NCBI GenBank assembly: GCA_030710605.1
Contig: CP092874.1
Location: forward strand, 67,906,803-67,970,802
DNA from: Cordylochernes scorpioides
Taxonomy: Eukaryota > Arthropoda > Arachnida > Pseudoscorpiones > Chernetidae
DNA: 64,000 nucleotides
Reading direction: 5' to 3'
The notes beneath the pieces were generated by a model, which saw nothing but the letters and a program-made list of their open reading frames with translations, searched no databases and was not told where the DNA came from. Made by a program: the position numbers and the translations under genes. Positions within the stretch are counted from its first letter, which is position 1; each line of letters begins with the position of its first letter. Positions 23,517 to 34,608 of the stretch are shown here, in pieces.

Positions 23517-25979
23517 TAAGTTCTATATTTATTACAATTTGTGAAATTAAGGTGTGGGAGGTAGTACCATAAAGCAAAAGGAATGAAATATGTATGAGAG
23601 GAAACAAGAAAATTTCTCTAGATATTTATTTAAATAAATTAAAATTTGGGAACATGTCTATACTGACGAGATATGCTATTTACATAGTAAAAATTTAGAT
23701 AGAGGTGACCTGAAGTTACTTTATAGCCCTTTAGGGCCCATGCGAAATCTAGGTTGGTTACTACACAAAAAAGGGGGGGGGGCGCTAAGTCATAATGACA
23801 AATGGCTTACCTTTTCTCGAAAGTGCCGGCAAAGGTCTGGTCTCCCGTCTGAAGACTGTCCTCTCACTGAGCGACTCAGATTGAATCTGCCTTTTGGCAA
23901 AGAAACCCTCTTTTATTCTTGTCTCTCTCCGTTTTCATTCGCTGGCCGCGCCCAAAGTTTCTATTCGCTGGCATTTTCATTCGCCGAAAGAAACACCAAT
24001 CAAAATGGCCAACGGCTCCAGTATACAATTTCATAGACGCCCCAGGCCTCTCCCATCAAAATAGAACATATAGTATTACCAAAACAAAAAAAATCTAAAG
24101 AGAGAAACAGCCACGGCACTAGTGTAAAATTTCAGACCCCAGGCCCCCCCACCACATGGATTGAAATACTATCCTCCCTTTTCTCGGGACGGTATATATA
24201 TCGCCCCCGTCTTGGCTAAAAATCGACCCAGGCCCCTTTTACCTGGACTGTAATGTGATGCTTCCTTTTTTCGGGAAGGATATTTATAAGGCTTAGTCTT
24301 TTAGAAATCTTCCTTCTCCATTTCTTCTTGTCACCTTTACCTAAATTTTTGGTGAGGGGAATATATGTACATATGAAACAACAGTTTCCAGCTCGGATGT
24401 CTCTGGATGTCTTCTTCTCCACCAGGCATCAGCTTTCGGCATGGAAGTCTGGTGTCACCAAGTGTCTAAGTTTCTGGGCAAAAAAAAAAGGTCTATAAGT
24501 CTATGTGGGAGGGATGCCATGTATCCATTTTTTTTATGTTGATTATACATACGCCTTCTGTTGGGGTATGGTTACAAAAACGTGCCCCAACATTGTGATA
24601 TTGTTTTCTGTTGGCTTATATGACAAAATGTTATTTCTTGTCCCCTCATATATCTATAGATCCTTATAACTTCAGTTAAGTGTACTTCTTTTGAAATTTC
24701 TGACGTTGAAGGAAGGATATGTCTGGTCAAGTACCCATAAAAAGGTACATAAGTGATCCAAATGATACTGACTTAGAGTCCAAATAATCAACAAATTTTG
24801 ATTCTGAATACCAGGTGTCTGCACACTGTTGCATTCTTCCAACCCAAATCTGTGAAGAAATGTATCGATATTGTTGCATCATGGCTAATGAACCAATTTT
24901 ATTTTAATTTGTAATATTATTTTTCATATATTTTAAAATCAAATTTATATTTTATATTTATTTATTTTATTAAACAGAATATATGTATTATAGAATCACC
25001 ATTTGTATTTAGGTACACTGTGTGACTTCACTGCTCTCTTTGATGTGAGAAATAAATAAAATATTCTGGAGGCTCTTTAAAGTAGAGTTATCTCATTATT
25101 CCCTTATATAAATTTGTAGGATGGTTGAAACACGCTCTGGTAAGATGCAAGACCCAGCACAGGAGAGAATCAAGGTTGAAGAGTCTGCCAAGCCGCAACC
25201 TGGTGCAACAATATAATGAGTCTGAGATAGATAAAATTCATCTTGTCCTTTTTATTTCAATTCAAAAAAATGTTTGTTACCTTTCTATTCTATTAGAGTA
25301 ACATACTTTTCTATTTCTGAGGTTAGAAATTATCGCTGATTTTCTTACAGGTTCCAGCGATTATGATCCAAATATAGACCCTGTATCTTGATATATAAGC
25401 CATCAGAGGACTTATCCAGAGACCAAATGGAGAAACACCTGAAGAACCGCAGGAGGGCACTGCTGGAAAGACTTTGACTTTTAATAATCTGTTTTGATAT
25501 TAAAAGAGAGTAGTTATTTTTAGGTTTGGTATTGACTGCTCGCGCCTTGGGGTCGCAAATGTAAATTAATATTCATGTGTGTATAAAAAAATGGATATCC
25601 TCATCAAAGAAGCATGTGAGAACCAAACATTCTTGCACATTGTGTTATTTCTCAATATGAATTTTAGACTATCAAATGACTATTATTTAGACTATCAAAT
25701 GTTTTGAGGTTCAAAAATAATATTTTGGATTTAAATTAAAATTTTATAATTAAAATTTTAAATGCGAAAATATTAGTATTTTACATCGAATGTTCAGTGT
25801 CAAACTTGTTTACCTTGATATTTCACTCTGGTATGTCATTGTTAAACTTACAAGCATTCTTTAAAATATTAAAATATTCGCTATTAAACTATTAAATGTT
25901 GAAATTACATGCCATACTATGTCGTTATTAAACTTTTATATTTATTTTTAAGTGTACAACAACTTCAAAATATAAACAA
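23517..25979. other. No gene recognised
   Basis: 23710-24060 is richer in GC, with CCAAT-like and GC-box-like pieces. It could be a solo LTR or an old promoter, but no ends can be defined. 24060-24450 includes a diverged duplicate of 22810-22850. 24600-25979 is AT-rich; a 32-codon frame at about 25122-25217 (MVETRSGK...) is reminiscent of LTR-element gag N-termini but too short to call. Confidence 0.35.
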
Positions 25980-26280
25980 CTAGCCGAATGACCCGGGCGA
26001 CGCCCGGGGTTTACCCGATTAAATGCTTTTATTCAAATACTATTCGTTACAATTATAAATTGGCGCCGTGGATGTCATTCTTGTATAATATATAAATAAG
26101 TTTTAAAAATTGTAAAAAAAAAATGCATCGGCCGAAAATCGAACCCGCGGCCCGCCCACGTGGCAGGCGAGCATTCTACCACTGAACCACCGATGGTTAT
26201 GAGAAATGGCCATATTTGGGTATTTATTCCATTCACAAAAGCAAACGGTGACAGAATTGATTAAGAAAGGGCAATGCCCG
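25980..26280 (-). mobile_element. Helitron-like 3' end with tRNA-Gly sequence
   Basis: On the minus strand the unit ends CCCGGGCGTCGCCCGGG (hairpin), TCATTCGG, CTAG, then T. This is the non-autonomous Helitron 3' terminus also seen at 34135, 38824 and 60350. The matching 5' TC end was not located. A related start (ACCCGATTAAATGC) recurs at 26288, so partial copies are tandemly arranged. Confidence 0.6.
26124..26196 (-). tRNA. tRNA-Gly(GCC)-like sequence, mutated
   Basis: Reads as tRNA-Gly with anticodon GCC, A box TGGTTCAGTGG and B box GGTTCGATTT on the minus strand. Changes in the T arm and at acceptor position 1 suggest a pseudogene carried in the Helitron-like repeat. Confidence 0.6.
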
Positions 26281-26871
26281 GTTTTACCCGATTAAATGCT
26301 TTTATTCAAATACTATTTGTTACAATTATAAATAGGCGCCGTGGATGTCATTCTTGTGAAACGTCCCGCTCCAAACTTTGTGTCTGAGAAGCGATTTTTC
26401 TGCTCGAATGAATGTTTTTCTGTTAGAATTTTGTTCCTGCATACTAAAAATGAACTGGCTTCACCCGTGGTCTCTGCTTTTTGGAATTTTTCCGGATATA
26501 ATTTTGTATCTGATAATCAAATATGATACAGCAATATTGTCATCATCATTTTCTGAATAAAAAACTACTTTTTTCCCAGAACCTGTCAATTTATTTTTCT
26601 TGACTAAAAATCCGAAAAATATATTTTCCAGATTTTTCTCTATGTCCTGTTAAAACACGTTTTACATGTCCATTAGGTCAGCTGATATTACCTCCCATCT
26701 TCACCGCTAGAGGCGCTGCTTGCGAGCGAAAGGGCAAATTTGCCACGCAATTTGCAAATAACTTGTATACATACTTGTATACTTGTGTACATAGACCATA
26801 AATCTGTACATAGACAGGAAAAGCACATAAATTTTAATAATATAAATGATTTTTAAAATTGTAAAAAAAAT

Positions 26872-26932
26872 GCATCTGCCGGGAATCGAACCCGGGGCGC
26901 CCGCGTGGCAGGCGAGCATTCTACCACTGAAC
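26872..26932 (-). tRNA. Truncated tRNA-Gly(GCC)-like sequence
   Basis: T arm, variable region, anticodon arm (GCC) and D arm are readable on the minus strand. The 5' acceptor strand is absent: the sequence breaks after GGTTCAGTGG into unrelated DNA. Not functional. Confidence 0.6.
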
Positions 26933-27351
26933 CAAAAGCAAACGGTGACAGAATTGAGAAAGAATTGTGCATGACGCTGATAACTGTATATATTAATGTT
27001 ACAGCAATATTGACATAATCATTTTCTGAATAAAAAACAACTACTTTTTTCCCAGAACCTGTCAATTTATTTTCCTTGACTAAAAATCCGAAAAATATAT
27101 TTTCCAGATTTTTCTCTATGTCCTGTTAAAACACGTTTTACATGTCCATTAGGTCAGCTGATATTACCTCCCATCTTCACCGCTAGAGGCGCTGCTTGCG
27201 AGCGAAAGGGCAAATTTGCCACGCAATTTGCAAATAACTTGTATACATACTTGTATACTTGTGTACATAGACCATAAATCTGTACATAGACAGGAAAAGC
27301 ACATATATTTTAATAATATAAATGAGTTTTAAAAATTGTAAAAAAAAAAAT

Positions 27352-27412
27352 GCATTGACCGGGAATCGAACCCGGGGCGCCCGCGTGGCAGGCGAGCATT
27401 CTACCACTGAAC
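27352..27412 (-). tRNA. Truncated tRNA-Gly(GCC)-like sequence, duplicate
   Basis: Same truncated block as 26872-26932 in the second tandem unit, with the same missing acceptor strand. Confidence 0.6.
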
Positions 27413-28377
27413 CAAAAGCAAACGGTGACAGAATTAAGAAAGAATGCATGACGATGATAACTGTATATAAACAATAATAAAACATTTCCCTATTAAAATA
27501 AAAAAGGTGCTTTTAAAAATTAAAAATGACCTTAACAAAGTCAAAAGTAAACTAATTTAATTTAAAACAAATGTGAATTAATTGAAATTTTTATTTGTTT
27601 AAACAAGGTTCTCCTGGAGCGTACAAAATATTTATTTGTGAATAAACATTGTGAAAAAATATTATTATTTCATTTCTTTATTTCTTTATTTCAACACACA
27701 AAACGCGATATCCCGGCTAGGGATAATTGCGTCGATTTACATTTTTTTTCAAACAGAATCAGTTATAAACATATTATACAAGAAAAGTAATAAAAAATAA
27801 AAAAAGAAGCAATAATATACATTAGGAACCTGAACCTTTCAGGTTTGAAAGATAATCATAAATATATTTTCAAAGATAGTTAAATCTATGATAATTCTCT
27901 CTGCTATTTACAAATTGATATAAATCTACATTGTTTATTGTCTGTTGTCTAGCGCTAAAGAAGAGTGGGAATTCCAGCAGTAGTTGTCTCGATTCCTGGA
28001 ATTTGTTACCACAGTGACAGCTAGAGCCCTCAACCGCTCCAATTTTTGATAAAAATCCCTTAAATTTCCATGGTTCTTTGTAAACTGGGCATTATAAAAA
28101 TTCGAAAGGAAAAATGTTGGAATTCCAAACAGGATAATTCATCCATTTTTGCACTTAAAAATGAACTAATTATACTCGGAGAATGTGGTCAAAAAGCATT
28201 TTGATCCTCCATAGAAAGATGGGCCAAATCATATTTAATTATTTTAGATTCAATATATTCTGTGAGAAGGGGATGTTCGCAAGACTATGGACACAGTAGG
28301 AAGATGTAGTCTTGTAGGCTCTAACCGCCCAAAGGAGAATTTGATATTGAATAGAGTTTAGTTTTTCTTTACATCGA

Positions 28378-29690
28378 CTATTTATAAATTTGAACCATAT
28401 TTTTAACCATACATAAGAACTGGCCTGATAATTGTTTATACAAAATTATTCTTTTTTTAGTATTTATTCCCCACATTTTTCCACAAAGTGAAAACAGAAA
28501 ATTTGTCATTCTTAAGATCCTGCACAAAATGTCGTTGATATTTGGGGTAAAATTGATCTTCTTTTTTATTCTATGATTTGAGAATTTTATGCCTAATATC
28601 TTAACTTGTTCTACTGGGTTCAAAATAATATTTGGTATTTCAATTGAAACTTTAGGTTTATTATGTAAGTAAATTCGTTTTCTCTGGGCTTATTGATAAT
28701 TTATTCCTATTACACCATTGAATCACATAGCATAGAATATTTTCGCTTAATATTTTGAGATCCTCGACAGACTTGCTCCAACAAATGATAGAAACGTCGT
28801 CCGCGTAGCAAGTTATTTCTGCATTTGGATGTTTAAAACTCTTCAGCAAGTCCTTTAACAAAATATTTCATAATATTGGGGATAGAGGACCACCTTGAGG
28901 GCATTCTTTTGTCAATTTTTTAGTAACATTTGTGTCTTCATATGAGAAATTTTCCCTTCTTCCACTACTTAAATAAGATTGTATAATTCTTATATATTAA
29001 TTTGGAAGGAATGTTATCTAAATCGAGTCTTCTAATAATTTCTGGCCACCATGTGTTGTCGAATGCGCCTGCTATATCCACTGTAATCAAAGAAGTCAGT
29101 TTTCCTTGCCTGTGTTTCAATATGGTTTCATTATATCTTCCATTGCACTGTTCGTTGATTTATGTTTAGTAAATCCGTGTTGCCTTGCACTCATTAGATA
29201 GTTCTCTTTATAATATTTATTGATTTTGTTTTTAATTATGTTTTCAAAAAAATTAGAAATGTTTGACGTCAATGTGATATTGGTCTATAGCCTTTGCTTG
29301 TTTCATAGTTTATTTTATTAGATTTTGGAATGATCTTTATAGTAGAGTCTTTCCATATATCCAGATATATAATAACCTAATTCAATACATTTGTTGAATA
29401 TTTGTTGTAAAATCGGGATTAAAAGTGTACCTGCATGTTTGATCATATTATTACTGATAAAATATGGACCTGGTGCTTTCTTGATATTTATTTTTGAAAT
29501 AATATTTTCAAAATCTTTTATTTCTATAAAATTGTTATTTTTATTTTTATATTCAGGTTTATAGTTTCTAATAATAGCATGTTCCTCTTTATCTGAATGT
29601 ACATCATCAACTGGAAATAAATCATTCAAGAGACTTTTCATTTTTTCTTTCTTTAAAGTATTTGGTATATTATCGATCATTGGAAGTCCT
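28378..29690 (-). pseudogene. LINE reverse transcriptase, broken
   Basis: Fragments in several frames on the minus strand: IKKAPGPYFISNNMIKHAG (RT motif 1 region, residues shared with KAPGPDG), CYADDVSIICWSKS (catalytic YADD), NKLSISPEKTN, and VKILGIKFSNHR (thumb). The middle, about 28870-29318, has lost its frame, but VDIAGAFDNTW is still readable near 29040-29085. Jockey/R1-like order is likely; the clade is unresolved. Confidence 0.75.
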
Positions 29691-29718
29691 ATATTGTTGT
29701 TGGATGATATTGTTAAAA

Positions 29719-31028
29719 TCGTGAGATTTTAGTTTTTAATATAATAGGAGAAGCCCCGCTTTGGGCGTCATTGTTAAAATCGGGATGATTTTATACGTTT
29801 TTATGTTGTTGTGTCTTTAAATAATCTATTTCCAGATCTCTACATGTCCAAATATTAGGGCGCCAGTGGCTGCAGAAAACCAGACCACAAATTTATTCAT
29901 CTATGGCACATGTAGAGACCTAAAGCTGTGCCGGCTAGCAGTTAATGTTGAAGGGGAAATTAACCAATCATTTTTTTTGGCTAAACAAATTTTTATTTAG
30001 ACCAATAAAATAATCTTTCAATGTACATCAGGTATATATTTTTTTAAACAAAGAAAAAAATAATTAATGGAATCACACACATATATATAAGATTTAAAAA
30101 TATATATTAAAAAAACTGTAAATAAGGTTAAAAGGGAGGAGTTTTAAACTTTATACAAAAGGCCTATTATGCCAAAGTCCCAGATTATCCCCAACCTACC
30201 TCCAACCACCCAAGTCCACGATTCGGAAAAAGGGGCTGCTAAGGCCGTAGCCAGCGGCCTCCGCCCTCCGCAACTCCAAGTCTTTTTTGTTTCTCAGGAA
30301 AAAAATCAAATTTTTGTTAAGAAAAAAATGTAAATATCCCAATATGAATATCAAAAATGTCAATATCCCGCTTCCTTGCCCCAGTGTTGCTGGACTCACC
30401 CCCAAAGGCTATCATCACTCTTCTCTCTATGAAAATAAAAAATAAAAAAGGCATAAAAAATGATAAAAATAAATTAAATATAAAAATTATTAAAGAAATA
30501 TTCACAGAAAAATAAAATAAAAAATACAAAAATATTGAATTAAAAAAAAAAAAGAATTTTAAAATATAATTAATATTGTTGGATCTGGGCATCTTGGGGT
30601 CAGCTTGGGAAAGGTTCAGGGCTCGTGGTGGAGCTGGTGTTCTGCATGAAGAAGGTGGAGTCAGGTCAATCACCATAGGTCGGTGGCTTGACTACAGGGA
30701 AGGGTGTCTGAGTCCATCTTGGACTGGCTTGTGGTCAAGTCGGCCACCATCGGACATGTGGCTCGACCACCAGGAAGGGGTGTCTGAGTCCATCTCAGAC
30801 TAGCTTGGTAGGGCCAGATCATCCACCACAGGTCAGGTGGCTTAACCACAGGAAGGGGATCTCAGTCTCTGGCTCAGTGCTACCAAGGCTAAAGGTGGCT
30901 TCAGGCTCCATCTCGACACCTCGCAATCACCAGAGGTTTGTGGCTTAGATGGACATAGGTGGGATATGGTTAGGTTATGTGGGGTTCTGGGTTACTTTGG
31001 CATATTATGGTCACGAGGTGTCCCAACA
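29719..31028 (-). mobile_element. LTR of a LARD subfamily inserted in the LINE
   Basis: 29772-31028 aligns in reverse with the LTRs at 6-22 kb, ending CCCAACA, but has fewer minisatellite units and a different 3' part (TGTTAAAATCGGGATG at its edge). Directly outside is a diverged PBS (29751-29770; AAGCCCCGCTTTGGGCGTCA on the + strand). About 30 bp of interior remain, and a second TGTTAAAATCG at 29719 marks the junction. It is a near-solo LTR from a sister subfamily. Confidence 0.75.
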
Positions 31029-32126
31029 ATCTCAGAGATTTAAAAATTCTATAGGCGTTTCCAAATGGGTTGTTTGAATAATTTTCTTCCAACTTTTTTT
31101 CTTAGCTCTTTCGATAGCGTTAATGTACTTATTTCTTGCAAATTTAAAAGTTATTTTATTGATTACTCTATGCCGATAGTATAAGTTAATAATATAATGA
31201 AAAATCATTTTTCATTTTTTCAAGATTCCCATTCCACCACTTAATATTAGATATATGCTTGAAAGAGTTTGATTTGATTTCCAGAGACGAGTAAGCATCA
31301 TGATCCTGTCAACACCTGTAGTATTAGATGCCTGATTTATTTCATTTAACAAGTTATGTACATTTTGAAATGATATCGCTTCAGTAAATTTTTCCCAGTT
31401 GGCATCTTTTTCAATGAATTTCCATGTTAACCTTTGTCCGATTCTCTGCACCTTAAAATCATATCAAATGTTGAGGGAATGTTGTCGAAGGTTATTGCTA
31501 CATGATCGGAAATACTTGTAAAAGTTGATGTGCTCCAATTATGTATCAGCTTTATAGAATTTTTGTTTGATATTGTTAAATCTATTATACTGGAATTTCG
31601 ACATGTAGGCGTTTTAAGGTTATGGATAAACAAGTTGTATTCATCCACAATAGAGTGGAATTTGTAGCCATTAGAGTTAATTATTAGGGTCGTACTGTCG
31701 AGAGTTAAAATCACCACAGAGGATTATTGGCTGTTGCCCAAAAGTCTCCAAAAGTTCTTTAATAAATATTTGGTGAGTATTACCGAGATTGTTAGGGTGA
31801 ATGTAGAAGTTTGAAATAACAATATTTGAATTCTCTGAATATATAGAAATAGTTGTACAAAAAGAATTAGTGAATCTATAAATTTTTGCATATTTAAAGC
31901 TACTGTTAAGAATAATCGTTGCTGTGTAGACTGTTTTATCAGTTTTAGAGTAAACAATTTGTGAGTCATTATTGAATATCACATCGTTCCCTAACATATA
32001 AGGTTCTTGAATAAATAATAGGTCAGAAGAGTTGGACAGAACAGAGGCTCGAAGTTCATCTAATGCTATGACACTTTTCCTTATATTTTGTTGAATACAT
32101 TTTATTCTTTGTTTAATTGCCTTCAT
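31029..32126 (-). pseudogene. LINE endonuclease domain and linker, broken
   Basis: Starts MKAIKQRIKCIQQNIRKSVI, then DLLFIQEPYM (the catalytic E of APE-type nucleases), NFYIHPN, ILCGDFNSR (catalytic D and N). After a frameshift follow SSIIDLTISN and TSISDHVAITF (the SDH motif). Linker sequence runs to the LTR junction at 31029. This domain nicks target DNA in target-primed reverse transcription. At least two frameshifts. Confidence 0.8.
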
Positions 32127-32199
32127 TGGTTTCTTTCTCCCTCCTTCATCCCATTTCCTCCTTTTTCAGTTGTGATGGAGTATCTATTCATTTAGATTT

Positions 32200-32425
32200 G
32201 TTTATTTAGAATTATTGTTGCCGAATTTATCTTGTTTCCTTTAACTGTTAAAACTGAATGCTCGTCTCCGCAAAAAATAATAACATTGTTTACTGTATAA
32301 GACTCGTGAATAAATATGTCTGGTGGGTCGTTAACTATCTGAGCCAGGAGCTCATTTATTGCGTTTATGCTTTTCTTAGATTTTGTTGCACATACTTAAT
32401 CAACGGAACTTGCATTTTATCCTGT
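32200..32425 (-). pseudogene. Second LINE endonuclease N-terminal fragment
   Basis: Minus-strand frames read LIKYVQQNLRKS, NAINELLAQIVNDPPDIFIHESYTV and VIIFCGDEHSVLTVKG. These parallel the start of the neighbouring endonuclease (IKCIQQNIRKS, DLLFIQEPYM) but are clearly diverged. It is a separate older copy directly upstream in the same orientation. Confidence 0.6.
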
Positions 32426-32901
32426 GTTAGGTCGGATTTAAGACTGTCGAAATATGTTGTACTTTCGACTAATAAATATCCTATTTAATGTATTTCGAAG
32501 GATTTACCGATTATACTAGACTACTGACAAACTGACAAAAAAAAAAACACACACACACTAAGACAAACACACAAAAAAACAATATACTATTAAATTACAT
32601 ATAGACACTAAAATAAAAGAACGAGGAATGAAGAATTTCATTCGGACCATGTATAGACATATTTCTAAGTTTAGGAATTTGCATAGTACACCAAAGTCCA
32701 TTTATGTGAAGTCTAACTCCCCATATCACAACATAGTATTGAGGATAAACCTCAAAGTGGATCAAAGAAAAGAAAACTCTTAATACAATAATATTGTTAT
32801 GTCGATTTCTATCGCAATGAGGTATACAATCATTACTTCTACGATTTGAATGATATACACCTTTTCCCAATACGCTTTAAGAGGATTTATGATTATACTT
32901 A
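32426..32901. other. No feature recognised
   Basis: AT-rich, with a short CA repeat near 32550. A 91-codon minus frame at 32595-32870 shows no motif. A 17-bp target duplication of the following LINE tail ends the stretch. Confidence 0.4.
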
Positions 32902-33252
32902 CAACAACAACAAAAAAAGCCTTTATTTAGGGTCACTGACCCTATACAGGATTCACCAGAGGTATGCATAAGCACAAAGCAGTGAGACAAAGGAAATAAC
33001 GATATATACAGAGTAAAAAGAGAAAGAAAAAAAAAAACAAGAAAAGGAAAAAAAATAATAAGAAGAAGAAAGAGGGAAGCAAGAAATCAACACAAAAAGA
33101 GTAGCAGTAAGAAAGTGAGGAGTGAGTATCACTTGGCCTTCTTCTGAGATATGGACCTGTGGAAACCATAAAACGCCGTAGCAATATACTTATTCTGGGT
33201 CATATTGTCAATTATTGAAGGAAGTGAAGCACAGAGTTGCCCAGTTTTGAGC
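32902..33252 (-). mobile_element. 5'-truncated LINE tail with 17-bp target duplication
   Basis: The 3' end reads as CAACAACAAC followed by AAGCCTTTATTTAGGGTCAC and TGACCCTATACAGGATTC on the + strand, that is, a hairpin plus a GTT-repeat tail on the minus strand. ATTTATGATTATACTTA flanks it at 32885-32901 and 33253-33269. It shares its 3' structure with 40995, 46258 and 52188. Confidence 0.85.
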
Positions 33253-33671
33253 ATTTATGATTATACTTAATTATCGATATCGATAAAAAAAAAAAGCATT
33301 CAATGACAAGTACACGATAACACAAACGTTGGTTCAGTTTCCAGTATGACGCAGTATAGAACCACTACACATACAAATTTAAACAATATATGCATAAATG
33401 ATAAAATAAAAAAATGAGATTGACTTATAAGTTAACATTATCTCTATATATATAAAAGTCAATTTCTGTCTGTCTGTTTCGCGATAAACTCAAAAACTAC
33501 TGAAACAATTGGTACCAAATTTTGCATGTCGCTTTTTATAAACCTGAGGAAAATTTTCGCCTACATTTTGATTAGTATTTTTGGCTATTTCTTTTTTTCA
33601 TTTGAAGAACTTTTTTTTACGCGGAGTAATCCGGAATTGAATGAATACCCAAATATGGCCATTTTTCATAA

Positions 33672-33743
33672 GCATCGGTGGTTCAGTGGTAGAATGCTCG
33701 CCTGCCACGCGGGCGGCCCCGGGTTCGATTTCCGGCCGATGCA
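33672..33743 (+). tRNA. tRNA-Gly(GCC)-like gene inside a Helitron
   Basis: A 72-nt cloverleaf: acceptor GCATCGG pairs with CCGATGC plus discriminator A, with A box TGGTTCAGTGG, anticodon loop with GCC, and B box GGTTCGATT. The T stem contains one G-U pair and the variable region one extra nucleotide. It is the best preserved of four such copies here. It may still bind Pol III factors, but a mobile pseudogene is likelier. Confidence 0.7.
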
Positions 33744-33808
33744 TTTTTTTTTTACAATTTTTAAAACTCATTTATATTATAAATAATATAAATATTAATT
33801 ATTATTCT

Positions 33809-33890
33809 AAAATAAAACTACAACCTTTCGCAATAAGTTTCTTTTTTTGAAGAAAAAGAAACTTATTGCGAAAGGTTGTAGTTTTATTTT
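33809..33890. repeat. 82-bp foldback inside the Helitron
   Basis: Arms AAAATAAAACTACAACCTTT plus CGCAATAAGTTTCTTTTT and its complement, with almost no loop (TTGAAG at the turn). Confidence 0.85.
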
Positions 33891-34135
33891 AAAATTTGTA
33901 GCGCAATTTTTTCGTTTACTTCAAATTAATTATTATATCAACTATATTAATTAAATCAAATACCTAAACACTAATATAATACAATTTTTGCCATCAAACA
34001 CTTTTTTCCTGTAGTTTATGTGTTACTTCTGTATTGCTATTCTATGGCACTTCTAATATTTATTATTGATGTACTTTCAGTATGAAGGAAATTGCAATCG
34101 GGGGAATTCTCGGGCGAAGCGGGTCATACGTCTAG

Positions 34136-34608
34136 TGTTATATATATGTAGACATGTGTAATTGTATTATAACTAATGCTGCCTACATAATTACCAGAAT
34201 CTTCCGCTATCCCTTTCTTTTTTTAGTGTGAGAGTGGAATTTCCATTCATTAGTGTATGTCTAGTCTGGTATAAAACATATAAAACACAATAAATACAAA
34301 CTAATATAAAAAATATATATGTGAGATTTTATTATACCTAAAATTATCTATATTATGAGACAAAAGGGAGATGATATAATAGTGAAAGGTTTTATTCTTT
34401 GCAAGCAAATTCTTTACTTCTAATCTCATCGATGTATATAAAATAACAAAATTTTTTATTTGAAATATACTATATAGTAGAGATTGCAACTTTACAAAAT
34501 AACTTGACACATTATACCAAAAATTAAAAAAAAGAAACTTACTAAATGCGGTATGAAATTTCTTTTCTATAAGCGGGCCTTTTAGCCCACATGAACTAAA
34601 ATTAATTA
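34136..34608. other. No feature recognised
   Basis: AT-rich DNA between the Helitron and the pogo element. A weak inverted repeat lies near 34530-34570. Confidence 0.4.

Larger units (their letters stand above)
26526..27470 (-). repeat. Tandem duplication of a ~474-bp unit with tRNA-Gly remnants
   Basis: 26526-26998 and 27000-27470 are near-identical. Each runs from ACAGCAATATTG through CTCCCATCTTCACCGCTAGA, TACATACTTGTATACTTGTG and a tRNA-Gly-like block to GATAACTGTATATA. The few differences (for example ATTGAGAAAG versus ATTAAGAAAG) show a recent duplication. Homology to 63060-63230 in reverse begins just upstream, at 26370-26520. Confidence 0.85.
27671..32150 (-). mobile_element. Non-LTR retrotransposon (LINE), decayed and split by an LTR
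   Basis: The minus strand carries an APE-type endonuclease at 32126-31212, an RT at 29690-28378 and a 3' end near 27690 (tail TTTGTGTGTTGAAATAAAG, with a CCCTAGCCGGGATAT hairpin). The LTR insertion at 29719-31028 separates the endonuclease/linker from the RT. Many frameshifts and stops. No ORF1 was identified. Confidence 0.8.
33441..34135 (+). mobile_element. Non-autonomous Helitron carrying a tRNA-Gly
   Basis: Starts TCTCTATATATATAAAAG right after A and ends CTCGGGCGAAGCGGG, TCATACGT, CTAG right before T. This gives the A/T insertion, TC start, hairpin and CTAG end expected for Helitrons. No Rep/helicase. The interior holds a tRNA-Gly-like sequence and an 82-bp foldback at 33809-33890. Confidence 0.8.

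Noticed and set aside
25122-25217. Gag-like start MVETRSGK
   Set aside because: Only 32 codons, with no LTR, PBS or further gag sequence nearby.
26000-27420. Cluster of functional tRNA-Gly genes
   Set aside because: Two copies lack the 5' acceptor strand and one has T-arm and acceptor changes. All lie in repeats.
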